Shown here piece by piece: positions 1 through 11,345 of a stretch of 64,000 nucleotides of DNA. The notes under the pieces were generated by a model. That model saw only the letters and a program-made list of their open reading frames with translations, had not been told where the DNA came from and did no database searches. Positions within the stretch are counted from its first letter, which is position 1. Every line of letters starts with the position of its first letter. This DNA comes from Sipunculus nudus (Eukaryota > Annelida > Sipuncula > Golfingiida > Sipunculidae), in the NCBI GenBank assembly GCA_026874595.1, contig CM049311.1:21694676-21758675 (forward strand). Direction: 5' to 3'. Position numbers and translations under genes: made by a program.

Positions 1-560
1 CCATATTTGGTGACAATTCCATAAAACATTAGATTTCTCAAGAACTGGTTCATGGATTGTGCTGGAAATCTAGATATTTAAAATATCGTGTATAGGGATT
101 TCTCTGATTCGAAAACCGATGACCTTACTTGACCTATAAGGGCATATCAGGAATATCGCAGGATTATTATAAACCTCATAATTTTTGAAGTACTGCATAT
201 TTTCTTCTCAGATTTGGTACACAATTTTTTTCAAGCAAGTTCAAGGACCTTGAGTTTAAAGGTCAAATCTGCGGAAATATAGGATTATTATCAACCCAAT
301 AACTTTTGAAGTTCTGCATATTTTCCAATAAAATTTGATACAGTATTTGTTTGAACCAAAATCTTTGACGACTCCAAAGACTGGTGACTTTGACCGTGAT
401 CTTTAAGGTCAAATCTGCGGAAAAGTAGGATTTTTTACTGTGATCCCCATAACTTGTGAAGTACTGCAAATTTCCCCCTGAAATTAGATACAGTATTTGT
501 TTGAACCATGATCTTTGACAAGTTTGAAACTGCTGAAGTTGAACTTGATCTTCTTGAATA
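1..560. repeat. Diverged tandem repeat, GGTCAAATCTGCGGAAA family
   Basis: A unit of roughly 150 bp recurs about three times. Each copy carries AAGGTCAAATCTGCGGAAA, then an AT-rich stretch ending in TTTTGAAGTNCTGCA, then ATTTGATACAGTATTTGTTTGAACC. The copies start near 255 and 408, with a weaker one near 180. A related sequence with TTCGGCAGATTTGACCTTGAAG lies at 15600-15650. I see no coding potential and read this as an old interspersed or tandem repeat. Confidence 0.6.
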
Positions 561-689
561 CCACATGTCTAAGGATTCTATGGCATCTCCGATGCCAGAC
601 ATTTCTAGTGTAATTTAATATTTGCAGTATTTGGAAGGGTCATTCCATTTAAAGCCTGTACCGCAATGCTTGTTTTGTATGACATGACA

Positions 690-860
690 GGGGCAGACCT
701 AGGATTTAGAAAGGGAGGATCAAAACCAGGAGGACTTATGATTAAACCTTAAAAAGGCTCCCCAGGCCCGGAAAAGGGGGTTCAAGGCCGGAAAATTGAT
801 CTGATACCTTAAAAAAATTGCAGAGGCTGAAAACAGGTGGGGTTTCGGAGCTCCTGGGCC
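690..860. repeat. Probable interspersed repeat, purine-rich
   Basis: A G/A-rich stretch containing GGGGCAGACCTAGGATTTAG and runs such as GGAAAAGGGGG. It resembles in style, but does not closely match, the block at 6480-6680 that opens with GGCGGATCCAAGGGTGGGGG. Such purine-rich blocks beginning near a GGATCC-like core look like dispersed repeats. No terminal repeats were defined. Confidence 0.3.
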
Positions 861-1008
861 CTCCTCAGGATCTGCATGACTGAAGCCCTTTGAAATTCGA
901 TGAACACCTTGATGGTCATCAGCTTTGGCACATCAATTGTATATCTGTGTTTAAAGCTAAAAGCAAAGACACAGGTTCCGTCTGAACTGACACTATTTTC
1001 CTTTTCAG

Positions 1009-1120
1009 GGCTTCTAAAATAGGTGATGTTGTTCTGCAAATTGTGGAGAATGATAAGGACAAAGGACAGGTACTGATCGTGTCACCAGATGGCGTACACT
1101 ACAAGAAGAAGGGAAGATAA
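1009..1120 (+). CDS. Candidate 3'-terminal exon, unknown protein
   Basis: A good acceptor (pyrimidine tract then CAG at 1006-1008) is followed by 37 codons ending in TAA at 1118-1120. Entry phase is one leftover base. The peptide begins ASKIGDVVLQIVENDKDKGQ and ends VHYKKKGR: an alternating hydrophobic/polar strand-like segment, then a basic C-terminus. I do not recognise the family. No upstream partner exon is visible, so the rest of the gene would lie left of the window or be cryptic. The short length means chance is possible; the acceptor quality and non-repetitive, protein-like composition are the only support. Confidence 0.35.
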
Positions 1121-4100
1121 GGAAGCTCCTGAAGAAAAAAAGGGCTGCGAAATCATGATTTTTAGCCTTTGTGTATCTGAACGTTTATGTTTTTTACGCA
1201 TTCAAAAAAAAACCTTTGAAGAAATATCATGATGACAAATGACCCGGTGGCAGTACTAAAAGAACATGAGACATTTGCTTCATAGAAATATTCTAATCAA
1301 CTTACAAAATAACAAACTACTTGGTATGAAAATTAAAGTAAAATGAACCCGTGCTTTGCATTTTTTCGTAAAATTCACATGAAATAAGGAATTTAGACGG
1401 CACCATGAGCTTCAAAGCTAAATATTTAATGAATGTCAGTTATTACTCATATTCAACATATTACACTGGTAAATAACCATGACATCAAGTAATGTTGGTA
1501 TAATGCCGTTATACGTTTTGCTTTGTATTTCTAAATCTCCTATTGGCCACGTATCTTCCTCAATTATTTGCTCTGAGGCCTGACTACTTTAATAAGAAGG
1601 CCTTTATGGGCTCATACATCGTAGCAATGAAATTTAGAGATGTCGTGAAACATAGGGGGACTATTTAAATGGTATGACGTCCGCCGAAAGCTTGTTTTTA
1701 TTCTGCTTGGCCATCTGTGAGAAATGTGCTTAAAACAATAGGACAGATTGTCAAGAAATCCTGTTCAAATATTTATGTTTACATGCCTGTAGTTGCTTCC
1801 AAAAACAATTATCATATGATTTTACCTTTATATTTGTGTTTTGTTTACTTGGAATTTCATTTCAGCTATCTATATGCCGTTATGCTTCAGTTAACTAGCA
1901 TATGAATAAAACATGCACTATTTAATGCAAAGTTTTAGGCAAATCGGAATTTATTTCTTAATAAGTCCACATCAAACAGTTTCAAAACCTTAATTTCTTT
2001 GTAGATTTTTACTCTTTCTTTTAGTAGTAAATGTCCAGAGAGAACTGTTATCCTTTATCCTTCTGATGGAACTATGATCGTCAGACAACAAAACAACTTT
2101 TTTTTCTTTAAAAGTGTAAAAAATAAGCAAAAATTTCACTTTTACCTTCCTATCACCATGCAAAATTTGAACATAATTATCTAAACCAGTTCTTAAGAAT
2201 GTTCATAGACAGAAGATTAAACTGTTTAAATGGAGCTAGTTTTGTATTTATTCTTAACCTTAAGTTCTTAATCTTAAGTTCCTGAAAGTGCATATTGTGC
2301 TTGACATTTATGTCAGTGGCTGCTCCCTTAACCATAATTCTTTAGATATGTTAAAATGCTTTGTCGTAGTTCATGTTTAGCGATTAATTAATGAATGATG
2401 CACGTATTATTCTGTATAAGTGCAGTATTAATACAAGTTTGTGCAATTGTGAATGCACATTGTAAATGACAAACGAGGTATGATTAAATCAACTCCTGTG
2501 TATACATGTTGTGGGTCGAATCCTTTCTGCAGCTAAAATTATATTAAACATGATTTTACAGATTATGTGTTTAACATAAATTAGATAATTACTTATAGTC
2601 ATAACTTTTTAATAGAAAGAATTTCTTTTCCATTTTCATAAGTTTAAAATTACAAATTTGTAAATTGGTATCACGGATGATACCAGGTTTCTTGACCAGG
2701 ATAGGCGGCGAATCAAAATATGGAAGTATATGTTCTTTATTGTCAGATTAAATTCACGTAAGCACCATAGGTGCAATCTTTTTGCACCGACGTAATCAAA
2801 CATTAAAAGTGTGGTAAAAAAATATCTCAGGCCTCTCTTATATTTTAGATCGGCTGAATGAACTGCCTCTTTACCAATAAAAGAGTGGTGGTTCCCACAA
2901 AGACCCATTCGGTACCAACAAAGGACTCCTCCCCCCCCCCCCCCATGTCAGTAGCCCGGTATGGAGGGAAACCTTATCAGATGTCTACGAGGGTATGTGC
3001 CCATATTTCCAGCGAACTAAATATTTATCTATAACATTCACTAAACATCAGGCTGCCTTTCCATACACGCTGGTATTTGTCCGTCCCCGTATGTAGGGAG
3101 ACTCTTCACATATGTGCGGATGACCAATTTTTTATGGTTAACCCATGCACTAATAATCATAATTTCTTAAAATTTACTGTATTATTTGATCCAGTTTAAA
3201 CATTTATACAAGCAAGACAAGGCTTGAGGCGGGTATATCTCACCAGCCAGGCTTAGATGGAGGCTATCTCCTGCCACAGGTTACCTAGAGTTGGCTTTCG
3301 GGCAAGATCTCGTTGAAAACTTGTCGTATATTCTTTTATCTAGGCCTAAACCACTGTCAGCTCTTTATCTTTTCCAAAGACAAAAAATACCAGCAACTTA
3401 AATACCGCAGGCGGCATCCTCATGCGAGCCCCCACAGAAATCGAACACTGCTGGATCGGCATGCGGTACCTGCACGTATGGAAAGGGGACAAAGATAATA
3501 CATTTGTTGAATTTTTCCCGCGGTTATGGTTAGACACCCTTTAAAGGCTATTGGGCTATTGGTACAGCAAAGGAAATATGCGACTAGGAACATTTTTTGT
3601 GTTCCCCGACAAAGCTTCGGAGAAGAAAATCTATGGCATATAATATGCTGTACAAGCCTGTATCTATAATAGGCGGAACTGTATTATAATGCTACAGGGG
3701 CGTCGGCTGTTTAGTTGTTGTAAGTGCATTAACTCATAAGTGCCTTGAGAATGTATATTTAGCAGAGTTTTTTGTGTGTTGTTTTTGGGGGATGGGGAAG
3801 GGCGGTTGGGGTAGTTAAGTCATGAAATGTGTGTGGAATGCACGTTCAAGTCTCTTTGGTTGCAGCATAAAGAACTTTATTATACGAACTACTAACAAAG
3901 GGAATGCAAAGCCCCACGCTGAGGGTCTTAAGTTCCTAACAGACTTCCTACACAAAGTACGTAATACAATAAACTTCATTCAAAAAGAGTGAGCCAATCA
4001 AGAATTTATTTCAAGTTTCTAAAGAAAAAATAAAATAAAAATAAACAGGGTAGGCGTACACGTAAGGCCAATGAAGACGCGATTAGACTGAACTTAACAG

Positions 4101-4374
4101 CAACGTATAATCTACCATGCACAAAAGTAAATGATTATGTGAGCGCCCGACAGCCCATCTAAGGTAAACCTGAATTCTTGAATTTAATTTCCTGTTAACA
4201 ATGGCTATGCATGTCATAACAAATCATCTTATCTTATGGATACCTTCATCATCATTCAATAGACAGTTCCACCAACAGCCATGGACCTGTCCTGAAGAAA
4301 AAAAAAACCGATGGCTTTGAAAACCCTTTTTCTTATTCTATATCGACTCTTGCGGATCCTTGGTGTATGTGTCG
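1121..4374. other. Non-coding, mostly unique AT-rich sequence
   Basis: No convincing exon is seen on either strand. If the 1009-1120 exon is real, the first kilobase or so would be its 3' untranslated region (an AATAAA lies near 1904). The stretch also holds a C-homopolymer (2931-2944). Around 3200-3490 there is a G/C-richer patch with CCCCACAGAAATCGAACACTG that looks like a degraded repeat. Confidence 0.5.
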
Positions 4375-4476
4375 CCTGATGATCAATCATAACACCGATG
4401 AACCTGCGAAAGGCGGTGTGTGAAAGTCGACTGTGGGGCATAGTCTCGCCTGTGAGCCTGTAGAGCACTCACCCTT
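4375..4476 (-). repeat. Degraded fragment of the tRNA-headed SINE
   Basis: The stretch with ACACCGATGAACCTGCGAAAGG, a gap, then GTGAGCCTGTAGAGCACTCACCC aligns with the body of the two full SINEs at 36208-36605 and 41597-41956 (CCACCGAGGAACCCCCGAAAG ... AAGCCTGCAGAGCGCTCACCC in the second). The tRNA-like head and tail are missing, so this is an old, partial copy. Confidence 0.6.
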
Positions 4477-4479
4477 ATA

Positions 4480-7037
4480 GCTTGGACTATATTACGGACA
4501 GATAAGACAAGAAAAGTGAGGTGTTCGTTTTACAAAAAAAAAAAAAACTAGATAGTGACCGCTAAATCACCAGATGCGGAATGTTAGCAGGACGCTGTTC
4601 TAATTTTGGGGTGTAATATGTACAGGAAATAATAAAAAATGCATCGCAGTTCAACAACTAGATGGTTGCACAGCAAGTAAGCTCTGCGTTGTAGAACAAA
4701 GGTGGCATCTCATACCAGTGAATAACGACAGCCTCTTCCCCGAACAAGAATACCTTTTACCCTTTTTTACAATGGCAAATTAGATATATTAAATACCTAT
4801 ATTAAATGTAAAAAATATATCAACACAAATCAGACAGTGTCTTTTTCACAAAGAACACCTAATTTTTCAAATCCTGTTTGTAGTCTCTTTGGCGGAAAGG
4901 AAAGATGACGTGTTAACAGTCCTTGGGACATGATTCTGAACTCCTATCCGGTGGCTCACGTTAACTTGCCTTCATTGTTATTTGCTGATGTCCAATAGCC
5001 CCCAGAGAAGTGACGGATGACCTGAATATTCTCTTGGATATGAAAGAAAAAAACTGATTGAGTACATAAAGATAAATTACAAACATAATCATTGCATTTC
5101 TTCCGAAATATATCATTATGTAGACACTGGGGCATTTTTTAACGAAATCCTTTTAGCATGGGAAGACATAAACTGATTCTACTCGTTGTTTCTAAGAGAT
5201 CGTGTTAAATTGGCAAAGCATTGAAAATTTATTTGATTAGAAGACACCAGAAATACAAAAAAATACTACAGAAAATATAAAATACATTAAGCGAAAGGGT
5301 CCTTGTTGACTGTATTGTGATAAAAGGTAATACACACACTCTCTCACACACACGTTGCTAAGTATTAATATAATTAAATATAAGTTACTATGTTACTAAA
5401 TTTTCAATACTGACCGTTGACGTATATATATAATATTCACACAGAGAGAGAGAGAGTATCCTTAAAAATTTGTTTCGTAAAAAAAGATAAGTTACTAGGT
5501 AATAATGTAAATAAATATATATGTTACTGCGTTATGTGTTGATAAGTATTTAATCTTGTCCGTCGAGTTACATATGTTACAGTGAATGTGCAAAATCAGT
5601 CAATTTAAAAATGTCTGATATTTCTAGTCAATTGTCAAAGTGCTTTATTCATGACTGAAAATCAGTTCATTTGACAGATTGAGTGAATCATTATGGAATA
5701 GTCTTTTGTTTCACATATCTCATTATCGTAAAACGGACATTGCAAAATACTATAACCAGTTAGCTGTTTCTTCTTCTTGAACATTTTTGAAGAATACCAA
5801 TCAAATATTGAAATACAAAAACAACTGAGGGGTTACCAGAATCATTAGTTGAAATGTGCACACTGTTATAACATAATTAGACATCCGTACCAGAATCAAG
5901 TCAAATGCAAGCTTTTGATTAAGTTAAACATTCAAATGTGAAATAATATGTAAAATGTATGATGAAGAACGGTAGAGAATAACCACATTTACATAGCTGC
6001 TAATATCATACACATGATAACGAGTTATAAAGGCTTCGGATTGATCAAAATGATCGACTGTATTTGTTACTTTGGATGAGTTTGCCGTCTTCATTCTTTG
6101 AGTGGCACCAAACTTTGATTGCCTAGAATGTTAAGCAGTTAATTTTTCCAACAATAGTTGACATTGCATAATATCTCCACCCACCCCCACCCCCATATTG
6201 TCATATAAAAGAATGCAATTTTGCAAAAAAAGATAAACCCTAATTTCAATCCGTAAAAAGTTGAGTTAATTACAAAATGCTTGACAGTTTCCTCAAATAT
6301 TAATTGAGTGTAGTCTTTCAGAAATGACTTAACTTAAAACGATGACTAATCATAAGACATGATTGACTAGTTTCCATGACATTGTGGAACCCAGGTTTTA
6401 AAGCACATATTAAATAATTCATGCAGATTACGAGAAATCATACCAAGAATCCACAATAAGTTTCATTGTGAAATAAACAGCGGCGGATCCAAGGGTGGGG
6501 GATAGAGGGTGTTCTCAGAGGACGTTTGCCCCCTAAGTATTTGTAAGGGCAAAAACTTTTATATGATGATTTGTTTCTGAGGCGAGAATATTCCTTGTTA
6601 TTTAGTACCAAAATTGCTGAAATTTTGAAAAAGGGGGATACCTGGCCCACACCGACTCCTGAAGTGCAAAAGGGAACTGCCCTCCTGTGACAATAAAATA
6701 TTTTCATCATATGATTACATAATTATTTCTGCAAGATCCAGAATTAAGCCAAATGGATGCTTTTGATTATATAAAATAATGCAATAATATGCGGTAGTAT
6801 TTGGTAAGACTGAGATACATAAAATAAATGAAAAGTCATTCAAATCTTTCATATTGTATAAGTATACAATAAAGTATTTCATTCTTTTTACATTTATGTC
6901 AATGTGACATATAAACTGACTGTTTTTCAGTCAACTCGTAAAATGCCTAGAAACTTAATTTAATAAATTGCCTAAGTGAACCAGGCAATATGTGAATTGC
7001 CTGAAAGTTTCAGGTAATGTACAAATTGCCTGATTGT
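4480..7037. other. Non-coding, small microsatellites only
   Basis: No gene is seen. Short simple repeats occur at 5332-5353 (AC/TC) and 5441-5457 (AG). A purine-rich probable repeat lies at 6480-6680 (GGCGGATCCAAGGGTGGGGG). The remainder is AT-rich sequence without long open frames or clear splice-bounded exons. Confidence 0.5.
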
Positions 7038-7067
7038 ACACACACACACACACACACACATATATAT
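7038..7067. repeat. (CA)n(TA)n microsatellite
   Basis: About 12 CA units followed directly by a short TA run. It would be Z-DNA prone and a useful polymorphic marker. No gene overlaps it. Confidence 0.95.
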
Positions 7068-7789
7068 GAAGAGAGGTATTCTAAAAACAAAGAATATTCC
7101 TTAAATTTTTTTTCCGTACAAAAAAAGAAAGTTTTCATGGGTCTTTTTTTTATCTGACTGATGTACTGATTGGATTTTGCTATCAACTGACCAGGACAAA
7201 AGAACAGCATGAATTTTAACCGATACGTGATGAAATAGACGAACTTGTCTGTATTCAGCAATAAAAGTATGATGGACCTCTACTTATGGCGAGATGTCTC
7301 ATTTACATTAAACAAATGAAAATGCAATTATGCAAATTAGGATGAAATTGTCTGGTTTACATAGACTAAAAAAGGGTGTAAAAAATGTATGACAATTAAG
7401 GCAAGATGATATATAGAGGCAAGATAATTTGATAATGTGGTTATTTATCACAATGCACAACGGCTGCCTCAATACTTCCTATAACAACAGAAAGATGTTT
7501 TACCCATAGACACCTTGCGGTATCCGAAGATGGTTTTGCGCCATCACATGTTAAGCCAGATCAGCAGACGCACTGCTAGTTTGTATCATGCATTTCAGAG
7601 GCAGTAACTATCCCATTATTTAATTAAGCTTATCTAACACATTTCTATGATTGGTATTGGGTTTTTGTGTAAATGCGTTTTTATATAAAGCAATGAATCA
7701 AGATCTGCAGTGCGCACTTACTGACGGTTACTTTTATATTTACAGGTCGTTATTTTAATGATATGTCCAAAGATATGTAAACGAACAAA

Positions 7790-8405
7790 GAAACAAGTGG
7801 AGTCATTTCCAAAGAAAAGGTCCCGGGATGGTTATTTCCAGAGACAGGTGGTAATATGGGAGGGGATTCCTAAGACAGGTGGTCAGGTGGTAGCGATTTC
7901 CTAAATAGACAGACAAAGGATGGTTATTCAAAAGACAGGTTGTCAAGGGGTAGCGATTTCCACAGAGATGTTTTCAAGGGGTAGCGATTTCCAAAGACAG
8001 GTGGACAAGGGGTAACGATTTCCGATATTAGGTGGTCAAGGGAGAGCAATTCCCGCAGAGGGGTGGTCAAGGAGTAACGATTTCCAAATACAGGTGGTCA
8101 AGGGGAGCGATTTCCGAAGTTAGGTGGTCAAGGGATTGCGATTCCCGCAGAGGGGTGGTCAAGGGGTAACGATTTCCACAGACAGGTGTTCAAGGGTTAG
8201 CGATTTACAAAGAACGGGAGCAAGAGGTAGTAATTTTCAAATATCAGGGCTAAGGGTACATAATTCTAAAGAGAGGTAGGGAGGGTGATTTCCAAAGAAC
8301 GGTGGAAGGGGGTAGTGATTTCCAAAAACAGTAGACAAGGATAGCCATTTCCAAACACAGAGGGTCAAAGGGTACTGATTTCTCAAAACAGATGGCAGGG
8401 GTAGT
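7790..8405. repeat. Minisatellite, ~30-bp unit
   Basis: About 20 degenerate copies of a unit reading roughly GATTTCCAAAGACAGGTGG then TCAAGGGGTAGC. Spacing varies from about 28 to 36 bp. It stops about 20 bp short of the splice donor of the lectin exon at 8427-8639, so it occupies the first part of that exon's downstream intron on the minus strand. Its frames on either strand are chance readings of the repeat. Confidence 0.9.
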
Positions 8406-8426
8406 GATAGAATACATAATTATTAC

Positions 8427-8639
8427 CTTTTGTTTGAAGACTCGGATTGCTTTCAATGACACGCTTAATGTGTTCCCCCTCGAGATCTGATTCATTGCTG
8501 ACAAGAGCCGAATCGATTCTCTGACACTCCGCCGCCGCTTTGCGTACATTCCTTCTTGGTTTCGGAATGAAATGGTAGCTACTTGTTCCATAACGAATGT
8601 GGGCAAACATGTGCCCGAATAAACCCTGACATGACCGTC
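8427..8639 (-). CDS. Orphan C-type lectin-like domain exon (N-terminal half)
   Basis: On the minus strand an acceptor (TACATGTTTCAG) opens a 213-nt exon with 2-nt entry and 1-nt exit phase, ending at a donor AAAG/GTAATA. The peptide contains SCQGLFGHMF, then SSYHFIPKPRRNVRKAAAEC, then ALVSNESDLEGEHIKRVIES. This is the CTLD start: a Cys-x-Phe/Tyr strand, the helix ending in AAxEC, and a (L/V)xSxExxxE helix. The first cysteine of the usual SCY motif is replaced (SSY). The partner C-terminal exon should lie below 8427, but a 30-bp minisatellite fills the adjoining intron and no YWTSG-like exon is found in the window, so this is an exon fragment or a broken gene. The exon phases are identical to those of the lectin exon at 23102-23317. 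Confidence 0.72.
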
Positions 8640-8819
8640 CTGAAACATGTAAGGTAATTTATTTTTATGTTGTTTTACTCATTACATTCTCATTAAAAGG
8701 ACAGATATATTACCTATTTATCTGACAGTTAACAGACAATTTCTCGAAAACTCGAAATCCTGGGATATGAAATTGGTCTTCAGGTCGGCGGTGTTCGGTT
8801 TTTACGTCAAGTGCAGCAG

Positions 8820-8824
<5 letters not shown>

Positions 8825-8890
<66 letters not shown>

Positions 8891-8895
8891 GGGGG
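8825..8895. repeat. (AT)n(AG)n(G)n compound microsatellite
   Basis: About 16 AT units, then about 12 AG units, then about 16 consecutive G. The mirror-ordered (CT)n(AT)n tract lies about 330 bp downstream (9222-9321). Confidence 0.95.
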
Positions 8896-9221
8896 TGGGG
8901 TTATTTAGGTTGCATTCATGACCTCCAGAGAATAATATCCTGCAAGAAACAACTGCTACACTTTGGAACCAGAGCTGCATTGTTATACAAATAAAGCGGA
9001 ATAAACTTTTGTCAGACATATGTTCCAACACGTAATTTTGTCTTACTCATCAGGTTAAACGTACCTGATAATCTGTTACTGTTATGCAATCAAGGATTAC
9101 CCATACAACAGACTACCCAAATGTTTACCGTTATAAACCAAAACAGTTCAACCATCAGGCATTCTTACCTCGAGTGCAACATGTTGCACGAAACTACGTA
9201 ACATGCTTGACTAAATTGATT

Positions 9222-9229
9222 CCTCTCTC

Positions 9230-9321
<92 letters not shown>
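9222..9321. repeat. (CT)n(AT)n compound microsatellite
   Basis: About 22 CT units followed by about 26 AT units. Read on the other strand it is (AT)n(AG)n, so it is inverted relative to the tract at 8825-8895. Confidence 0.95.
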
Positions 9322-9325
<4 letters not shown>

Positions 9326-10977
9326 GATGGGAAAATAGTGTTTTGTCCATACTTACTGCGTGTCTGCGTGAAAGGCGAAGTGATAGATGATATTTGTCCA
9401 GTCGAACTGTTTTCTCTTACTTCTTTTGGGACCTGACTTCTTGTCATGATTATTTTCCCTGTCATTGTTTTATTTTCTCTGGCCTTTACGTTTTATTTTC
9501 TGGCCTTTCCTTTATTTTTTTCTAGCCTTTCTTTGCAGGCGACAAATTAAGCTTTTAGATACTCATCCTCTAGTGACTTGCTAGAAGAGTCAGTACATTC
9601 AGCCCAGGCCAGAGTTTGCATTTTCCCATCGTCAGTCTATTTTCTTATGGGAACGGCTGCTCGAATATCTATTGGGAAAAGGAAAGCTCGGTAAATACAA
9701 ACATGCAGGTTTTCTTTTACATATTGGCCTATCCTGTGCCTGTATTATTTCACCAAACGTCGGATTTACAAATCACCTAATCTACAAATAATCTAACAGC
9801 GCTTCCGAAAACATAAGCCTTTTTTATACATACCTTCAACATGAATTAAAACATATATTGTAATTATGATCGCCAGAAAAGGTCCATGTTGCTACTCTAT
9901 ATCAATACATTTACAGTCAACTTTTCAGATGATCAACATTTTTCATCTGGCGTTTTAATTTTCCTGTTTTGGTTGGTTTTGCAGAGATAATTTCTACCAG
10001 ATATAACTAAAGGATTGAACAAACCTCAGAGCAATGACACGATTGTAAATACTGAACCAATGCCACTGGAACAAGAGGTTTCAATTAACTTTAATGAGCC
10101 ATCTGTCATATTGATTAATATATATCTTTAAAAAACTAGACCAAAAGCTGGCAGATATGTTCATACTTTGAAACCTTTGTATAAATGGTTTTACTCATAC
10201 GTTCGAATTGTTGCCACTCAAGACTTGTCACCTATTTTTCAAATTTCTATAGAGGTAATTGACGGCACAAACGTTTATGGATCCTGTTTAACAGATGAGA
10301 GGAAAAGAATTTATACATAATCTGTCACTTTTTGCTATTTCTTTGTCCCACTGTCATTAATTTTATCAGCAGTTTTTCTTAAACTTTTTTTTCATGAGTT
10401 AACTAAGGATTTGACAAAAATTCTAATATGATTTCTAGTCTCATTTAATGACAACAGTATATTTGGGGATGCTTTCCTGGTATCTTTTTCTCAAAGACGA
10501 CAAAACTATTAGCATCTAGGCCACAGTGACCTAATTTCCGAAATTTAAGACGATTTTCCAATTACTTTTATGGACATTACGTTATTTATGGGTCACTAGC
10601 CGAATTGCTTACGATTTGAGCCCGGTTTTTACGGTCAGCCGACCGGAACGATGGCGGACAAAGCGTGATCGCTGCATGTCAGATTGAAACCCAGAAATTC
10701 TGATAGAAAGATTTCATTAATTTTCTTTACCTTGGCTTAGTAAAGCCAGACAGTCTCAACAGGTAATAAAATTTGAGATCCTAGGACATACTTCATGAGT
10801 AGTCAAGCTTGTGGAATTTAAACATGAATTCTACGAATTATTGCCAAAACCGGTTTAAAAAAGGAATGTTCATACAGGATAATTTACTCATGAATTTCCA
10901 ATAATACCTTTATAAACATTCCATGTCTGATTTTGATAACATTTGCAGTTATACCAACGATGGATAACATTTCTTTG
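9322..10977. other. Non-coding; remnants of a local duplication
   Basis: No exon is visible. Short islands resemble sequence about 1.8-2.0 kb downstream. TTTTCTTATGGG...GCTCGAAT at 9637-9668 matches 11427-11460. CATGTCTGATTTTG near 10922 matches CATATCTGATTTTGG near 12895. This fits an old tandem duplication that also carried the lectin exon (decayed copy 10978-11345, intact copy 13031-13488). Confidence 0.45.
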
Positions 10978-11345
10978 TTTACCATTAGTTTGTTGATCAA
11001 GTCAAAGAACTTTGATGAGATCCAAGGCTCCAGGGATTTCTATCTCCCAGACGAATGGGCACGACAGATACACGAAACAGCTTTATGTCCAGTATTTTGG
11101 ATTGTATCATCAGTCTTGTTTAATTTAACGGCAACTCTGAGAGTTTCATTTATCAAAAAGTTTCAGTTTTACACTTCTCTGGAACTCTTCGGACGCCTCC
11201 CGTCTGAAAAAAAATTTGCACCATTTCAACCATAGAGTCTCTCAGTTTCGTAAACGTGTCCAGGAAAACTGTTAGTACCTTACAGCTCGTCGTATTTGCT
11301 CTGACACTCCCTTGCAGGCAGCAGGTGTAGCCCCGGCTACAAGTG
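10978..11345 (-). pseudogene. Decayed C-type lectin-like exon
   Basis: On the minus strand this is a degraded relative of the exon at 13031-13488. Its plus-strand text holds GATCCAAGGCTCCAGGG, CCAGACGAATGGG and TGTCCAGTATTTTGGAT, matching GTCCAAGGCTAAAGGG, CTCAGACGG and TGTCCAGTATTTTAGAT of the intact copy in the same order. The opening half can be read as GYTC ... TTSCKV, against GYVC ... YSCYK in the intact exon, followed by sequence that no longer fits the family. A possible acceptor (CACTTGTAG) lies at the expected place. Frames are disrupted and motifs are lost, so it is most likely a pseudogene. Confidence 0.6.

Noticed and set aside
7790-8405. CRISPR array
   Set aside because: Units are contiguous degenerate repeats without spacers, in a eukaryotic context with no cas genes.
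8250-8648. 132-codon minus-strand frame overlapping the lectin exon
   Set aside because: The lectin motifs are in a different frame with good splice sites; this frame runs into the minisatellite and has no domain.
8767-9465. Frames across (AT)n and (CT)n tracts
   Set aside because: Simple-sequence peptides of YI, RE or LS repeats only.
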